Shown here piece after piece: positions 26,571 to 35,259 of a DNA stretch of 64,000 nt. The stretch covers positions 60,644 to 124,643 of the forward strand of contig NZ_JAHXRQ010000016.1 in the NCBI RefSeq assembly GCF_019392335.1. The letters run 5' to 3'. Source of the DNA: Mameliella sp. CS4 (lineage in GTDB: Bacteria > Pseudomonadota > Alphaproteobacteria > Rhodobacterales > Rhodobacteraceae). Each line of letters begins with the position of its first letter. Position 1 is the first letter of the stretch. The notes under the pieces were generated by a model. It was given only the letters and a program-made list of their open reading frames with translations. It was not told the DNA's origin and did not search any database. The translations under genes were made by a program, and so were the position numbers.

Positions 26571-28313
26571 ATGGACGAGATTCTCGACGGTCTGACGCAG
26601 ATCGACTGCGATATCCTGGTGATCGGCGGCGGCACCGCCGGTCCGATGGCCGCGCTCAAGGCCAAGAAGAAGAACCCCAAGGCCAATGTGGTACTGCTGG
26701 ACAAGGCAAACGTGAAGCGCTCCGGCGCGATCTCGATGGGCATGGACGGGCTGAACAACTCGGTCATTCCGGGTTATGCCACGCCCGAGCAGTACACCAA
26801 GGAAATCACCGTCGCCAATGACGGCATCTGCGACCAGGCGGCGGTCTACCGCTACGCGTCGGAATGCTATGGCATCATCCAGGAACTGGATGATTTCGGC
26901 ATCCGCTTTCAAAAGGACCAGAACGGCGAATACGACGTCAAGAAGGTGCACCACATCGGCACCTACGTCCTGCCGATGCCCAATGGCGACACGGTCAAGA
27001 AGGCGCTGTACCGTCAGTTGCGCAAGGCGCGCATCAACATCGTCAACCGCTACATGGCCACCCGCCTGCTGACCGGCGAAGGCCGCATCGCGGGCGCGGT
27101 CTGCGTCAACACGCGCACGGCGGAATTCCTGGTGGTGCGGGCCAAGGCGGTTATCATGGGGCTGGGCGCGGCCGGGCGGCTGGGCCTGCCGACCTCGGGC
27201 TATCTCTATGGCACCTATGAGAACGCGTCGAACTCTGGCGAAGGCTATGCGATGGCCTATCACGCGGGGGCTGGGCTGGCGAACCTCGAATGCTACCAGA
27301 TCAACCCGCTGATCAAGGACTACAACGGTCCCGCCTGCGCCTATGTCGCCGGTCCGATGGGCGGTTACACCGCGAACGCGCAGGGCGAACGCTTTATCGA
27401 GTGCGACTACTGGTCGGGCCAGATGATGCAGGAGTTCTACGACGAACTGCAGGGCGGCAAGGGGCCGGTCTACCTCAAGCTCAACCACCTGGCCGAGGAA
27501 ACGATCAGCGAAATCGAGCGCGTCCTGCACATCGTGGAACGCCCGACGCGCGGGCATTTCCACAAAGGCCGCGGCACCGATTACCGCAAGCAGATGATCG
27601 AGATGCATATCTCCGAAATCGGCTTCTGCTCGGGGCATTCCGCCTCTGGCGTCTTTGTCGACGAACACGCGCGGACGACGATCCCCGGCCTATATGCGGC
27701 GGGCGACATGGCGAATGTGCCCCACAACTACATGCTGGGGGCCTTTACCAACGGGGCCTTTGCCGGACTCGATGCGGCCGATTTCATCGCCGACGTGGAT
27801 TTCGCCGCCTTCGACGAGGCCGAGGTGGAAGCAGAGCGCAACCGCGTCCTGGCGCCCACCAAGCGCGACGACGGCATCCCGCCCAACCAGATCGAATACA
27901 AGACCCGCCGCCTGGTCAACGACTACCTGCAACCGCCCAAGGTGACGGCCAAGATGGAACTGGCCCAAGAGCGTTTCGATGAGGTCCGCGAGGACATGGA
28001 ACAGGGGATGTTCGTGCGCGACTCGCACGAGTTGATGCGCGCGCTCGAGGCGTCCTCGATCCTGGATTGCGCCGACATGGCGGCCAGCGCCTCGCTCTAC
28101 CGGACCGAAAGCCGCTGGGGCCTGTATCACAACCGCGTGGAATACGACCGCGATGACGAGAACTGGTTCTGCCACACGATCCTGACCAAGGGCGCCGACG
28201 GCAAGCCCGCGCACCACAAGCAGGAGGTCAAACCCTACATCGTGGAAATCGCCGAAGACGAGAAGGACGCCTACAACAACCAGCGCGTCGGTGCCTCGGT
28301 CGCGGCGGAATAA
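26571..28313 (+). CDS. AprA-like FAD flavoprotein (fumarate reductase/succinate dehydrogenase family)
   Basis: A 580-residue flavoprotein. The FAD dinucleotide fold is CDILVIGGGTAGPMAALKAK, then VVLLDKANVKRSGAISMGMD; this RSGA form resembles adenylylsulfate reductase AprA more than SdhA with its covalent histidine. GLYAAGDMANVPHNYMLG near residue 380 is the second FAD contact. It is 22 bp ahead of a two-cluster ferredoxin gene, the same pairing as aprAB, but this protein is shorter than typical AprA (about 620-660). No sat or other dissimilatory sulfur gene is near. A redox reaction on a sulfur compound, fed by or feeding the ferredoxin, is the simplest reading; true substrate unknown. Confidence 0.82.
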   Translation: MDEILDGLTQIDCDILVIGGGTAGPMAALKAKKKNPKANVVLLDKANVKRSGAISMGMDGLNNSVIPGYATPEQYTKEITVANDGICDQAAVYRYASECYGIIQELDDFGIRFQKDQNGEYDVKKVHHIGTYVLPMPNGDTVKKALYRQLRKARINIVNRYMATRLLTGEGRIAGAVCVNTRTAEFLVVRAKAVIMGLGAAGRLGLPTSGYLYGTYENASNSGEGYAMAYHAGAGLANLECYQINPLIKDYNGPACAYVAGPMGGYTANAQGERFIECDYWSGQMMQEFYDELQGGKGPVYLKLNHLAEETISEIERVLHIVERPTRGHFHKGRGTDYRKQMIEMHISEIGFCSGHSASGVFVDEHARTTIPGLYAAGDMANVPHNYMLGAFTNGAFAGLDAADFIADVDFAAFDEAEVEAERNRVLAPTKRDDGIPPNQIEYKTRRLVNDYLQPPKVTAKMELAQERFDEVREDMEQGMFVRDSHELMRALEASSILDCADMAASASLYRTESRWGLYHNRVEYDRDDENWFCHTILTKGADGKPAHHKQEVKPYIVEIAEDEKDAYNNQRVGASVAAE

Positions 28314-28334
28314 CGAACAGAAGGAGACAGACAG

Positions 28335-28577
28335 ATGCCTCTCGCCCAAACCGCGACCACCGTTCCCGTTACCGTCAACGCCGATCTCTGCATCGCCGAC
28401 AAGGGTTGTACCGTCTGTGTTGACGTCTGCCCGCTCGACGTGCTGCGCATCGCCGAGACCGAAGACGGTTCCAAGACGGCCTACATGAAATACGACGAGT
28501 GTTGGTACTGCATGCCCTGCGAGGCCGACTGCCCGACCGGCGCCGTCACCGTGAACCTTCCCTACCTGCTGAAGTGA
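28335..28577 (+). CDS. Two-cluster [4Fe-4S] ferredoxin, AprB-like
   Basis: An 80-residue ferredoxin. Cluster ligands: CIADKGCTVCVDVCP at residues 18-32 and CWYCMPCEADCP at residues 56-67. The second motif is the regular CxxCxxCxxxCP; the first has a widened gap between the first two cysteines, as in AprB-type ferredoxins. It lies between the flavoprotein gene (22 bp) and the HEAT gene (8 bp) and is probably the direct electron partner of the flavoprotein. Confidence 0.88.
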   Translation: MPLAQTATTVPVTVNADLCIADKGCTVCVDVCPLDVLRIAETEDGSKTAYMKYDECWYCMPCEADCPTGAVTVNLPYLLK

Positions 28578-28585
28578 GGACCGAG

Positions 28586-29539
28586 ATGAGCGGATTATTC
28601 GAAGATTTCGACGACATCGCGGACCTGGCCGAAGGGCTGGATGATCCTGTGCCCGGCGCGCGGATCATGGCGGTGATCGACCTGACCGACAGCGCCGACC
28701 CGGCGGCCATTCCCCACCTTGCCCGCGCCATCGCCGACGAGGATGCCGGCGTGCGCAAACAGGCGGCCCAGGGCCTGACCGACTTTGACGGGCCAGAGGT
28801 CGCCGCGGCGCTGGTCTCGGCCCTGACCGACCCGGACCCGGCGGTTGTTGCGGCGGCTTCGGTGTCGTTGACGGAACTCAAGGACCCCGCCTCTGGCGAT
28901 GCGATCCTGCCCCACCTGGGCGACGCAAACGAGGTCAAGCTGACCGCCTGCCTTGCCGGGATCAAGGAGTTGCGCCGACCAGAGGCCATGTCGCCAGCGG
29001 TTGCGGCCTTGAAACACACCGCCCCGGGTGTGCGGGCGCAAGCCGTGGGCGTGATCGGCTGGCTGCAGGACGAAACCTCCCTGCCCGCGCTGCAGGAGGC
29101 CGCCCATGATGCGGATGTCAACGTGCGGCGGACGGCGCTTGCGGCGATGGGGTTCTCAAAGTCGGAGGCCGCGCAATCGGCCCTGATCGCGTCCCTGACC
29201 GACCCGGAATGGATCGTGCGAGAGGCGGCAGCGGAAACGCTTGCGAAATCCGGCGGACCGTCTTGCATCCCGGCCCTGCGCGGTGCCTTGGCCGACGACT
29301 ATTGGCAGGTGCGGCTGAAGGCCGTGCGGTCGCTGGGCAAGCTGGGCGCAACCGAGGCCGCGATGGAAATCGCGCCGATGATGGACCTGCCCGTGCCCAA
29401 CCTGCGCAAGGAATGCGCTGCCGTGCTGGGCGAACTCGCAGTGCCGGAAACGGCCTCGTACCTGAAGAAATATGCCGACGACAACGACCCGGACGTGCGC
29501 AAGAACGTGCGTTGGGCGCTGGAGCGCATGGCCGCCTGA
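28586..29539 (+). CDS. HEAT-repeat protein
   Basis: A 317-residue soluble protein made of about eight to nine helical HEAT/PBS-lyase-type repeats of 30-31 residues (for example IPHLARAIADEDAGVRKQAA, LVSALTDPDPAVVAAASVSL, LIASLTDPEWIVREAAAETL, LRGALADDYWQVRLKAVRSL). Such proteins are scaffolds or lyases and sense or hold partners. No catalytic motif is seen. The ATG at 28586 starts MSGLFEDFDD; earlier frame is ferredoxin gene out of frame. It is the third gene of the flavoprotein operon, ended by a terminator 35 bp downstream, so a scaffold or maturation role for the flavoprotein-ferredoxin pair is suggested. Confidence 0.85.
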   Translation: MSGLFEDFDDIADLAEGLDDPVPGARIMAVIDLTDSADPAAIPHLARAIADEDAGVRKQAAQGLTDFDGPEVAAALVSALTDPDPAVVAAASVSLTELKDPASGDAILPHLGDANEVKLTACLAGIKELRRPEAMSPAVAALKHTAPGVRAQAVGVIGWLQDETSLPALQEAAHDADVNVRRTALAAMGFSKSEAAQSALIASLTDPEWIVREAAAETLAKSGGPSCIPALRGALADDYWQVRLKAVRSLGKLGATEAAMEIAPMMDLPVPNLRKECAAVLGELAVPETASYLKKYADDNDPDVRKNVRWALERMAA

Positions 29540-29573
29540 AAAGGCGCGTTCCCACTGAAATCGCTGCATTTTT

Positions 29574-29604
29574 AATCTCCCCGGGCTCTGACCCTGGGGG
29601 GATT
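29574..29604 (+). terminator. Terminator after the HEAT gene
   Basis: AATCTCCCC (29574-29582) pairs with GGGGGGATT (29596-29604), with GGG/CCC extending the stem inward, followed by TTTTC. It separates the flavoprotein operon from the ABC transporter operon. The remaining 29605-29848 is AT-rich (GTTTTAAAACGATAATTTAA near 29635-29655) and probably holds the ABC operon promoter; I see no gene in it. Confidence 0.75.
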
Positions 29605-29848
29605 TTCATGCCTTGCTGACGCCAATTAACATACTGTTTTAAAACGATAATTTAATAATCGATTCGGACAGCCCCAGTCCAAATTGCGGCGCACTAGCGG
29701 TCATGGGCCGCAAATCAAGCACAAAAACAGGGCAATTCGGGAATCTGGTCCAAAAGCACCCCCGCGACCTTTTACAGAGCGCATTGAAGGGCCGGATACT
29801 GCTGGAGGAACGATCGACGACTTCTCGGAAACTCACAGGAGAGACGTG

Positions 29849-31219
29849 ATGAAGACCTTCCTAAAGACCACCCTTACGAGTACCGCCCTGGTGCCCCTGG
29901 CGTTCGCCGCATGGGCCGAAGAGATCACAATTGCGATCGGGCACCAGTCAATGTGCACCGATACCTATACGGCGGGTATCGTCGTCAAGGAACTCGGCCT
30001 GCTGGAAAAGTACCTGCCCACGGATGGCGAATATGCCGACGCGGAATGGAACATCACCTGGTCCGACTATAGCTCTGGCGGGCCGATCACCAACCAGATG
30101 CTGGCCAACAAGCTGAACATCGGCGTCATGGGCGACTATCCCCTGATCGTGAACGGCGCCAAGTTCCAGGAGACCGACAGCCTGCGGTCGATCTATGTCG
30201 CGGGCACCGGCTACAACCTCAAGGGCTCGGGCAACGCCATCGTCGTGCCGGTAGAGAGCGACATCTACTCCATCGACCAGCTTCGCGGGAAATCGGTCTC
30301 GACGCCGGTCGGGTCCGCCGCCTGGGGGATGCTGCTGAAGGCGATGCAGGACAACGACATGCCCGCCGGCGAATACGTCCTGAAGAACCAGAGTCCCGCC
30401 GTGGGCGCCGCCAATATCGCGGCCGGCAAGATCGACGCGCACAGCGATTTCTGCCCCTGGTCCGAGATCATGGAATTCCGGGGCACGGGCCGCAAGATCT
30501 ATGACGGCTCCGAGGCCGGCGTGCCCTACCTGCACGGCGTTGTCGTGCGCGAGGATTTTGCCGAGGAATACCCCGAGGTCGTCGAGGCCTTCCTCAAGGC
30601 CGTGATCGAGGCCGGCGACTGGATCCGCGAGGACCCGATGCGCGCCGTGACCGAGATGGAGACCTGGACCGGGGTCGAGAAAGAGGTGCTGTACCTCTAT
30701 TTCTCCGAGGGCGGGCACCTGACGCTGGACCCGACGATCAAGACCGAATGGGTCGATGCGCTGAAATTCGATCACGGCGTCCTGGTGCGTGAAAAGGCGA
30801 TCCCGCCGCTCGATTTCGAGGCCTGGATCACCGAGGACTACATCAAGGCCGCCTACGCCGACATGGGGCTGGACTATGAGGCCGACAAGGCCGCGACCAT
30901 CGACCCCAAGGAGGCCAATGCCGGGCTTCCCGCCGAGATCTGGCATGCCCGTGACGGCGTGTCGACCTACGAGACCATGCCCGAGTTCCTTGCCGCCGTG
31001 GCCACCATGCGCGGCACCGGGGCCAAGCTGAACGCCACCTATGTCTATGACAGCGAGACCGGGCTGAAACTCTTTGGCAAGACGGCCTTCTGGGTCAAGG
31101 CGGACGAGGATTACGCCACTTTCCTGCGCAAGGGTGAGGCCGAGGATTACGCCGCGACCCATGCGGGCGAGGTGATCACCTTCGACGCCGCCATCGCGGA
31201 TTTCACCTCCGAGGGCTGA
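29849..31219 (+). CDS. NitT/TauT-type ABC binding protein with NosL-like C-terminal domain
   Basis: A 456-residue periplasmic protein; ordinary SsuA/TauA/NrtA-type proteins have 310-350 residues. A signal peptide covers about 1-22 (LVPLAFAAWAEEI). Residues 23-330 look like an NMT1/SsuA binding fold (KLNIGVMGDYPLIVNGAKFQ, SVSTPVGSAAWGMLLKAMQD). The last ~68 residues (ATYVYDSETGLKLFGKTAFW onwards, ending near GEVITFDAAI) resemble the C-terminal half of NosL, a copper(I)-binding protein of nitrous-oxide reductase assembly. The ATG at 29849 was chosen for the signal peptide and CAGGAGAG site. It starts a seven-overlap operon with permease, ATPase and copper-protein genes, so it may import a copper-bound or sulfur-containing ligand. 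The NosL match is by eye and should be tested. Confidence 0.8.
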   Translation: MKTFLKTTLTSTALVPLAFAAWAEEITIAIGHQSMCTDTYTAGIVVKELGLLEKYLPTDGEYADAEWNITWSDYSSGGPITNQMLANKLNIGVMGDYPLIVNGAKFQETDSLRSIYVAGTGYNLKGSGNAIVVPVESDIYSIDQLRGKSVSTPVGSAAWGMLLKAMQDNDMPAGEYVLKNQSPAVGAANIAAGKIDAHSDFCPWSEIMEFRGTGRKIYDGSEAGVPYLHGVVVREDFAEEYPEVVEAFLKAVIEAGDWIREDPMRAVTEMETWTGVEKEVLYLYFSEGGHLTLDPTIKTEWVDALKFDHGVLVREKAIPPLDFEAWITEDYIKAAYADMGLDYEADKAATIDPKEANAGLPAEIWHARDGVSTYETMPEFLAAVATMRGTGAKLNATYVYDSETGLKLFGKTAFWVKADEDYATFLRKGEAEDYAATHAGEVITFDAAIADFTSEG

Positions 31220-31240
31220 CCCCTTTCCCTCCAGAACAGG

Positions 31241-31265
31241 CCCGGGGCGGACGTTCCGCCCCGGG
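31241..31265 (+). terminator. Intercistronic hairpin after the binding-protein gene
   Basis: A perfect 11-bp stem, CCCGGGGCGGA (31241-31251) and TCCGCCCCGGG (31255-31265), with a 3-nt loop. No U-tract follows, so it probably stabilises or attenuates the transcript rather than ending it. The permease gene starts 29 bp later. Confidence 0.65.
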
Positions 31266-31294
31266 TACGCAGCAAGCTCCACCGGAGGCACGCC

Positions 31295-32185
31295 ATGTCC
31301 CAAGCGCTGAAGACGACCGAGACCCCGCCCGTAAACGCCACGCCGGAACCGGCAGTTGTGGCCAGCCCAGCGCCGCCACCGGCCGGGCCAACCCTTCGCC
31401 TGCCCCGCATCAGCGCCGCGCAGATCGGCAACCTGGGGCTGGTCGCGCTGTCGCTGACGCTGGGCGTGCTGGCCTGGCACCTGCTGACCGCCAACAAAGT
31501 GGATTTCTACATCAACTTCCAGAATGTCCCCTCGCCCTGGCGCGTCTTTGACGCTTTCGTCGCGCATGTGCAGACCGGGATCTTCTGGACCCATATCGGC
31601 GTCTCGATGCGTCGTATCCTGATCAGCTATTCGCTGGCCTGCGCCCTTGGCATCGGGATCGGCCTGGTGATGGGGCGCTCGCGCCTCGCCCGGTCGCTGA
31701 TCATGCCCTACATCGAGGTCGTCCGCCCCATTCCCGCCGTGGCCTGGATCCCTCTGGCGATCCTGATGTGGCCGACCGAGGAAAGCTCGATCATCTACAT
31801 CACCTTTCTGGGCGCGCTCTTTCCCATCGTGCTGAACACGCTGCACGGGGTCGAACAGACACCCGAGGTGCTGGTGCGGGCCACGCAATCCCTTGGCGCC
31901 TCGCGCTGGGATGTGTTCCGGCATGTGGTCATTCCGGCCGCCCTGCCCTCGATCGCCGCAGGCCTGGCCATCGGCATGGGGGTCAGCTGGTTCTCGCTCT
32001 TGGCTGGAGAGATCATCTCGGGGCAATACGGCATCGGATATTTCACCTGGAACGCCTACAGCCTGATCAATTACCAGGACATCGTGGTGGGCATGCTGGT
32101 GATCGGTTTCCTGGGCACCGGCTCGACCGCGGCGGTCAAGCTGCTGACCGCGCCGATGCTGGCCTGGCAAAAGAGGACGCGGTGA
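31295..32185 (+). CDS. ABC transporter permease, NitT/TauT (SsuC) family
   Basis: A 296-residue inner-membrane permease. An N-terminal Pro/Ala-rich stretch of about 40 residues precedes six hydrophobic helices. The EAA-type coupling loop for the ATPase is ATQSLGASRWDVFRHVVIPA, followed by LPSIAAGLAIGMGVSWFSL. Residues VRPIPAVAWIPLAILMWPTE match the SsuC/TauC family. Its stop overlaps the next start by 1 bp. It partners the ATPase at 32843-33679 and the NosL-tailed binding protein. Confidence 0.92.
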   Translation: MSQALKTTETPPVNATPEPAVVASPAPPPAGPTLRLPRISAAQIGNLGLVALSLTLGVLAWHLLTANKVDFYINFQNVPSPWRVFDAFVAHVQTGIFWTHIGVSMRRILISYSLACALGIGIGLVMGRSRLARSLIMPYIEVVRPIPAVAWIPLAILMWPTEESSIIYITFLGALFPIVLNTLHGVEQTPEVLVRATQSLGASRWDVFRHVVIPAALPSIAAGLAIGMGVSWFSLLAGEIISGQYGIGYFTWNAYSLINYQDIVVGMLVIGFLGTGSTAAVKLLTAPMLAWQKRTR

Positions 32186-32850
32186 TGGCCCCTCTGTCCA
32201 TCATCGCGGGCGAAATCCGACAGCGCTGGCGGCCCCTGCTGATCTGGGGCGTCCTCTTTGCCGCGCTGCACCAGGTGGCGATGTTCCTGGCGCTGGTGCT
32301 GCGGTTCCGCGACTGGCCCAACTACGTCACCTTTTATGACTGGCCGGGCAACGTGCTGCACATCATCCGCTCCACGCCATCGGTGCGCGACATGATCGGG
32401 ATCATCCGCGAGGAATGGCTGATCGAGATCGGACGCATGAACTACGACTACGGCACCGGCATCTCCGAGTGGAGCCTGAACATCATGCCCTCGCGCCTGC
32501 TGGTGCTCTGCCTGCTGGGGGCGATGGTGGGGCTGGCCTTCTCATTGCTCCGCCGCAACGCCTGCGCCGCGCCGACACGCGCCGGGCTGAAGGCAACAAC
32601 CGGGCTGGGCGCCTTCATGGTGGCGCTGACCAACGTGACAATGAGCTGGGTTGTCTGCTGCGCCACCCCCACATGGGTGGTCGGCCTGGCGATGCTCGGC
32701 CTTGGCACCTCGACCTCGCTGGCGCTGGAACGCTCCGGCCCGCTGCTGTCGGTCATGGGCTTCGGCCTGCTGACGGCGCTGATCCTCTATCTCGCGTGGC
32801 GCAAATCGCGTCCCGCTCAACAGTCAAAGGGAGTCCCGGCCCATGCTTGA
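32185..32850 (+). CDS. Unrecognised membrane protein with vicinal cysteines inside an ABC operon
   Basis: A 221-residue protein I do not assign to a family. It has four likely hydrophobic helices (near residues 20-40, 100-120, 140-165 and 190-210) and a long loop between the first two. A Cys-Cys pair in MSWVVCCATPTWVVGLAM, followed by a charged hairpin and another helix, looks like metal-handling membrane segments such as MerT, though overall similarity is not established. It overlaps the permease gene by 1 bp and the ATPase gene by 8 bp, a place normally taken by a second permease, so it should be a dedicated part of the transporter. A role in copper or thiol handling is inference. Confidence 0.7.
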   Translation: MAPLSIIAGEIRQRWRPLLIWGVLFAALHQVAMFLALVLRFRDWPNYVTFYDWPGNVLHIIRSTPSVRDMIGIIREEWLIEIGRMNYDYGTGISEWSLNIMPSRLLVLCLLGAMVGLAFSLLRRNACAAPTRAGLKATTGLGAFMVALTNVTMSWVVCCATPTWVVGLAMLGLGTSTSLALERSGPLLSVMGFGLLTALILYLAWRKSRPAQQSKGVPAHA

Positions 32851-33679
32851 TATCCTGAAATTCAAGGCCCCCCAGCAACGCGACGACATCGGCAAGGGCC
32901 GGATCGAGGTCAAGGATGTCTCGATCACCTTCGGCAAGGGCAAATCGGCCTACCGCGCCACGGAAGCCACCGACATCACCATCGAGGCGGGCGAATTCGT
33001 CTGCATCCTGGGGCCGTCGGGTTGCGGCAAGTCGACCTTGCTGAACGCCATCGCCGGATATGTCGAACCATCGACCGGCGCGGTCCTGGTCGACGGCAAG
33101 GAGGTGCGCAAACCGGGCCCGGACCGGGGCATGGTCTTTCAGCAATATTCGCTGCTGCCTTGGAAAACGGTCTATGAAAACGTGGCTTTCGGCCCCCGCA
33201 TGGCCGGGCATTCCCGCACCGAATCCGGATCGACCGCCAACACCTTCCTCGAACTGGTGGGGCTGAAGAAATTCGGTGACCGTTACCCGGCGGAACTGTC
33301 GGGCGGGATGCAGCAACGGGTCGGCATCGCGCGGGCGCTGGCCAATTACCCGTCGGTCCTGCTGATGGACGAACCCTTTGGCGCGCTCGACGCGCAGACA
33401 CGCCTGATGATGCAGGAAAGCCTGCTGGATATCTGGCGCAAGTTCGGCACCACGGTTGTCTTTGTCACCCATGACGTCGACGAAGCGGTGTTCCTGGCCG
33501 ACCGCGTCCTGGTCATGAGCGCGGCGCCGGGGCGTATCATCGAGGACGTGCGCATCGACCTGCCCCGCCCACGTTCGACCGACATGGCCACCGAACCCGC
33601 CTACATGCAGGCCCGCCAGCACTGCCTTGCCACGATCAAGGCCGAAAGCCGCAAGTCCTTTGAAAGCCAGAACGCATGA
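32843..33679 (+). CDS. ABC transporter ATPase, NitT/TauT (SsuB/TauB) family
   Basis: A 278-residue cytosolic ATPase. Walker A GPSGCGKSTLLNAIAG, Q-loop VFQQYSLLPW, signature LSGGMQQRVGIARALA and Walker B VLLMDEPFGALDAQTR with the H-loop VFVTHDVDEA are all present, so it should be active. The GPDRGMVFQQYSLLPWKTV form is typical for nitrate/sulfonate/taurine ATPases. Overlaps: 8 bp with the membrane protein gene and 4 bp with the SCO gene, which ties copper-protein genes to this transporter on one mRNA. Confidence 0.93.
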   Translation: MLDILKFKAPQQRDDIGKGRIEVKDVSITFGKGKSAYRATEATDITIEAGEFVCILGPSGCGKSTLLNAIAGYVEPSTGAVLVDGKEVRKPGPDRGMVFQQYSLLPWKTVYENVAFGPRMAGHSRTESGSTANTFLELVGLKKFGDRYPAELSGGMQQRVGIARALANYPSVLLMDEPFGALDAQTRLMMQESLLDIWRKFGTTVVFVTHDVDEAVFLADRVLVMSAAPGRIIEDVRIDLPRPRSTDMATEPAYMQARQHCLATIKAESRKSFESQNA

Positions 33680-34266
33680 GACGCCTTGCCCTCATCTTCT
33701 CGCTGATCGCCGCGCCATTGTGGGCTCAGGTGCAGGGGGTCGAACTGGACGACCCCGTGGCCCTGCCCGACTTTCACCTGGAAAACGACCGGGGCGAGAC
33801 CTTCGACAGGGACACACTGACCGGGCACTGGACGCTCGTGATGTTCGGCTTTCTCTCCTGCCCCGATGTCTGCCCCTTCACCCTGGGCAATCTCGAGGCC
33901 GCCGTGACAGAGACCTCGATGCGCGTACGGCCAGACAATGTGCCCCAGGTGGTCTTTGTCTCGGTCGATCCGGCGCGGGATGCTGAAACAGTCAGCGACT
34001 ACGCGCGCTATTTCCACCCCGATTTCAAAGGCTTCACCGGCGCGCGCGACCAGATCGACACCCTGATCCAGGCGACGGACAGTTTCTATCGCCTGATGAA
34101 ACCGGATGCCTCGGGCTATTACGAGGTGCAGCACAGCGCCTCGGTTTCGGTGATCGCACCGGACGGCACGCTGCGGGCCAAGCTGCAGCCGCCGTTTGAC
34201 CCCGGCGCCACCGCCGAATTCCTTGCCCGTCTGCAGATCGCCTACCGCAGGAGCCTGAACCAATGA
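33676..34266 (+). CDS. SCO1/SenC-family protein
   Basis: A 196-residue periplasmic copper chaperone/thiol protein. A signal peptide covers about 1-17 (LIFSLIAAPLWAQ). The thioredoxin fold has the Cu-binding pair in FGFLSCPDVCPFTLGNLE (CxxxC) and the ligand histidine in YEVQHSASVSVI. SCO proteins deliver copper to the CuA site of cytochrome oxidase and to nitrous oxide reductase in known bacteria. It overlaps the ABC ATPase gene by 4 bp and the PCu(A)C gene by 4 bp. Confidence 0.9.
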   Translation: MRRLALIFSLIAAPLWAQVQGVELDDPVALPDFHLENDRGETFDRDTLTGHWTLVMFGFLSCPDVCPFTLGNLEAAVTETSMRVRPDNVPQVVFVSVDPARDAETVSDYARYFHPDFKGFTGARDQIDTLIQATDSFYRLMKPDASGYYEVQHSASVSVIAPDGTLRAKLQPPFDPGATAEFLARLQIAYRRSLNQ

Positions 34267-34694
34267 CACGTTTCCTTGCATTCATCCTCACACTGGTGAT
34301 GCCCCTCACCGCCTCTGCCGGTGATCTTTCGGTTACAGTCGCCGTCGTGCCGCTGGCCCCGCCGGGCGTCATGGCCCATGCCGCATATTTCAACCTGACC
34401 AATGACGGCGCTGAAACACGCCGCCTGATCGGAGTCCGCGCCGAGGGCTACGCGATGGCCCATCTGCACCGCTCGGAGGAGATGGCGGATGTGGCCACCA
34501 TGACGGCGGTGGATGCCATCGACATCGCCCCCGGTCAGAGCATCGTCTTCAAGCCTGGCGGATTGCACGTCATGCTGATGCATCCCGCCGCGATGCAGGC
34601 AGAGGGCGACACGGTTCTGCTGACCCTGAAGTTTGCCAATGGGGAAACCCTGCCGGTGCAGGTTCCGGTCACAAGGTTGCGGCATGGGTCCTAA
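34263..34694 (+). CDS. Periplasmic copper chaperone PCu(A)C
   Basis: A 143-residue protein with a signal peptide of about 19 residues (ILTLVMPLTASAG). The copper(I) site ligands are visible as HLHRSEEM near residue 61 and PGGLHVMLMHP near residue 96, the spaced His/Met pattern of the family. It works with SCO proteins to load copper sites in the periplasm. Coupled by overlaps to the SCO gene upstream and the cytochrome gene downstream (11 bp). Confidence 0.9.
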   Translation: MTRFLAFILTLVMPLTASAGDLSVTVAVVPLAPPGVMAHAAYFNLTNDGAETRRLIGVRAEGYAMAHLHRSEEMADVATMTAVDAIDIAPGQSIVFKPGGLHVMLMHPAAMQAEGDTVLLTLKFANGETLPVQVPVTRLRHGS

Positions 34695-35259
34695 AGCCGC
34701 GTTCATCGCCACGACGCTGGCACTGGCGACCCCGGCCGGGGCCGATTTCGACGCCGAGGCCTTTCCGCCCTACGAACGCTGCGCGCTCTGCCACGGGCTG
34801 TTCGGTGTTTCGGCCAACGCGCGCTTTCCCAATCTCGCGGGACAGGAACCGGTGTACATCGAAAACCAGATCCGCGCCTTCCTGTCGGGTGATCGCCACA
34901 ACGACGGGGGACAGATGACAAGCATCGTGACCGAGCTGAAACCCGAGGACATCCCGGTGGTCGTCGAATGGTTCTCGACCCAGGATCCCCCTGCCCCGGC
35001 GCCCGAGGGCAATGCTGCGGGCCGCGCCCTCTACGATGCGCAGAATTGCGGCGATTGTCACGATGCCGGATCCTCCTACCTGGGCGTCCCGCACCTGATG
35101 GCGCAGCACGCGGATTACCTGGCCAAGCAGATGCGGGAGTTTCGCGATGGCGTGCGCGGCACGCACCTGGGCTGCCTTCCGCACGGGCCGATGATGCCTG
35201 CCGATGACAGCGACATCACGGCGATTGCCGCCTACCTTGCTTCGGTGCCGCGCCCATGA
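34684..35259 (+). CDS. Diheme cytochrome c (c4-like)
   Basis: A 191-residue periplasmic cytochrome with a signal peptide of about 19 residues. Two heme-binding motifs CALCH (near residue 36) and CGDCH (near residue 122) mark two cytochrome c domains; likely axial methionines are in GGQMTSIV and GPMMPADD. Total length matches cytochrome c4. The ATG at 34684 lies inside the preceding gene, 11 bp before its stop. It would carry electrons to a terminal oxidase or other periplasmic partner and ties the operon to respiration. Confidence 0.88.
   Translation: MGPKAAFIATTLALATPAGADFDAEAFPPYERCALCHGLFGVSANARFPNLAGQEPVYIENQIRAFLSGDRHNDGGQMTSIVTELKPEDIPVVVEWFSTQDPPAPAPEGNAAGRALYDAQNCGDCHDAGSSYLGVPHLMAQHADYLAKQMREFRDGVRGTHLGCLPHGPMMPADDSDITAIAAYLASVPRP

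Noticed and set aside
29605..29848. FNR-type operator (TTGAT-N4-ATCAA) before the ABC operon
   Set aside because: The AT-rich block has near-palindromes (CGATAATTTAATAATCG) but no real match to the FNR consensus.
29948..32170. Minus-strand open frame of 740 codons over the binding protein and permease genes
   Set aside because: No family features; the plus strand codes for a binding protein and permease with motifs and ribosome sites.
29849..35259. Reading the copper/NosL genes as a nitrous-oxide reductase (nos) cluster
   Set aside because: No NosZ, NosR, NosD, NosF or NosY is present. Only the NosL-like tail and general copper chaperones are seen.
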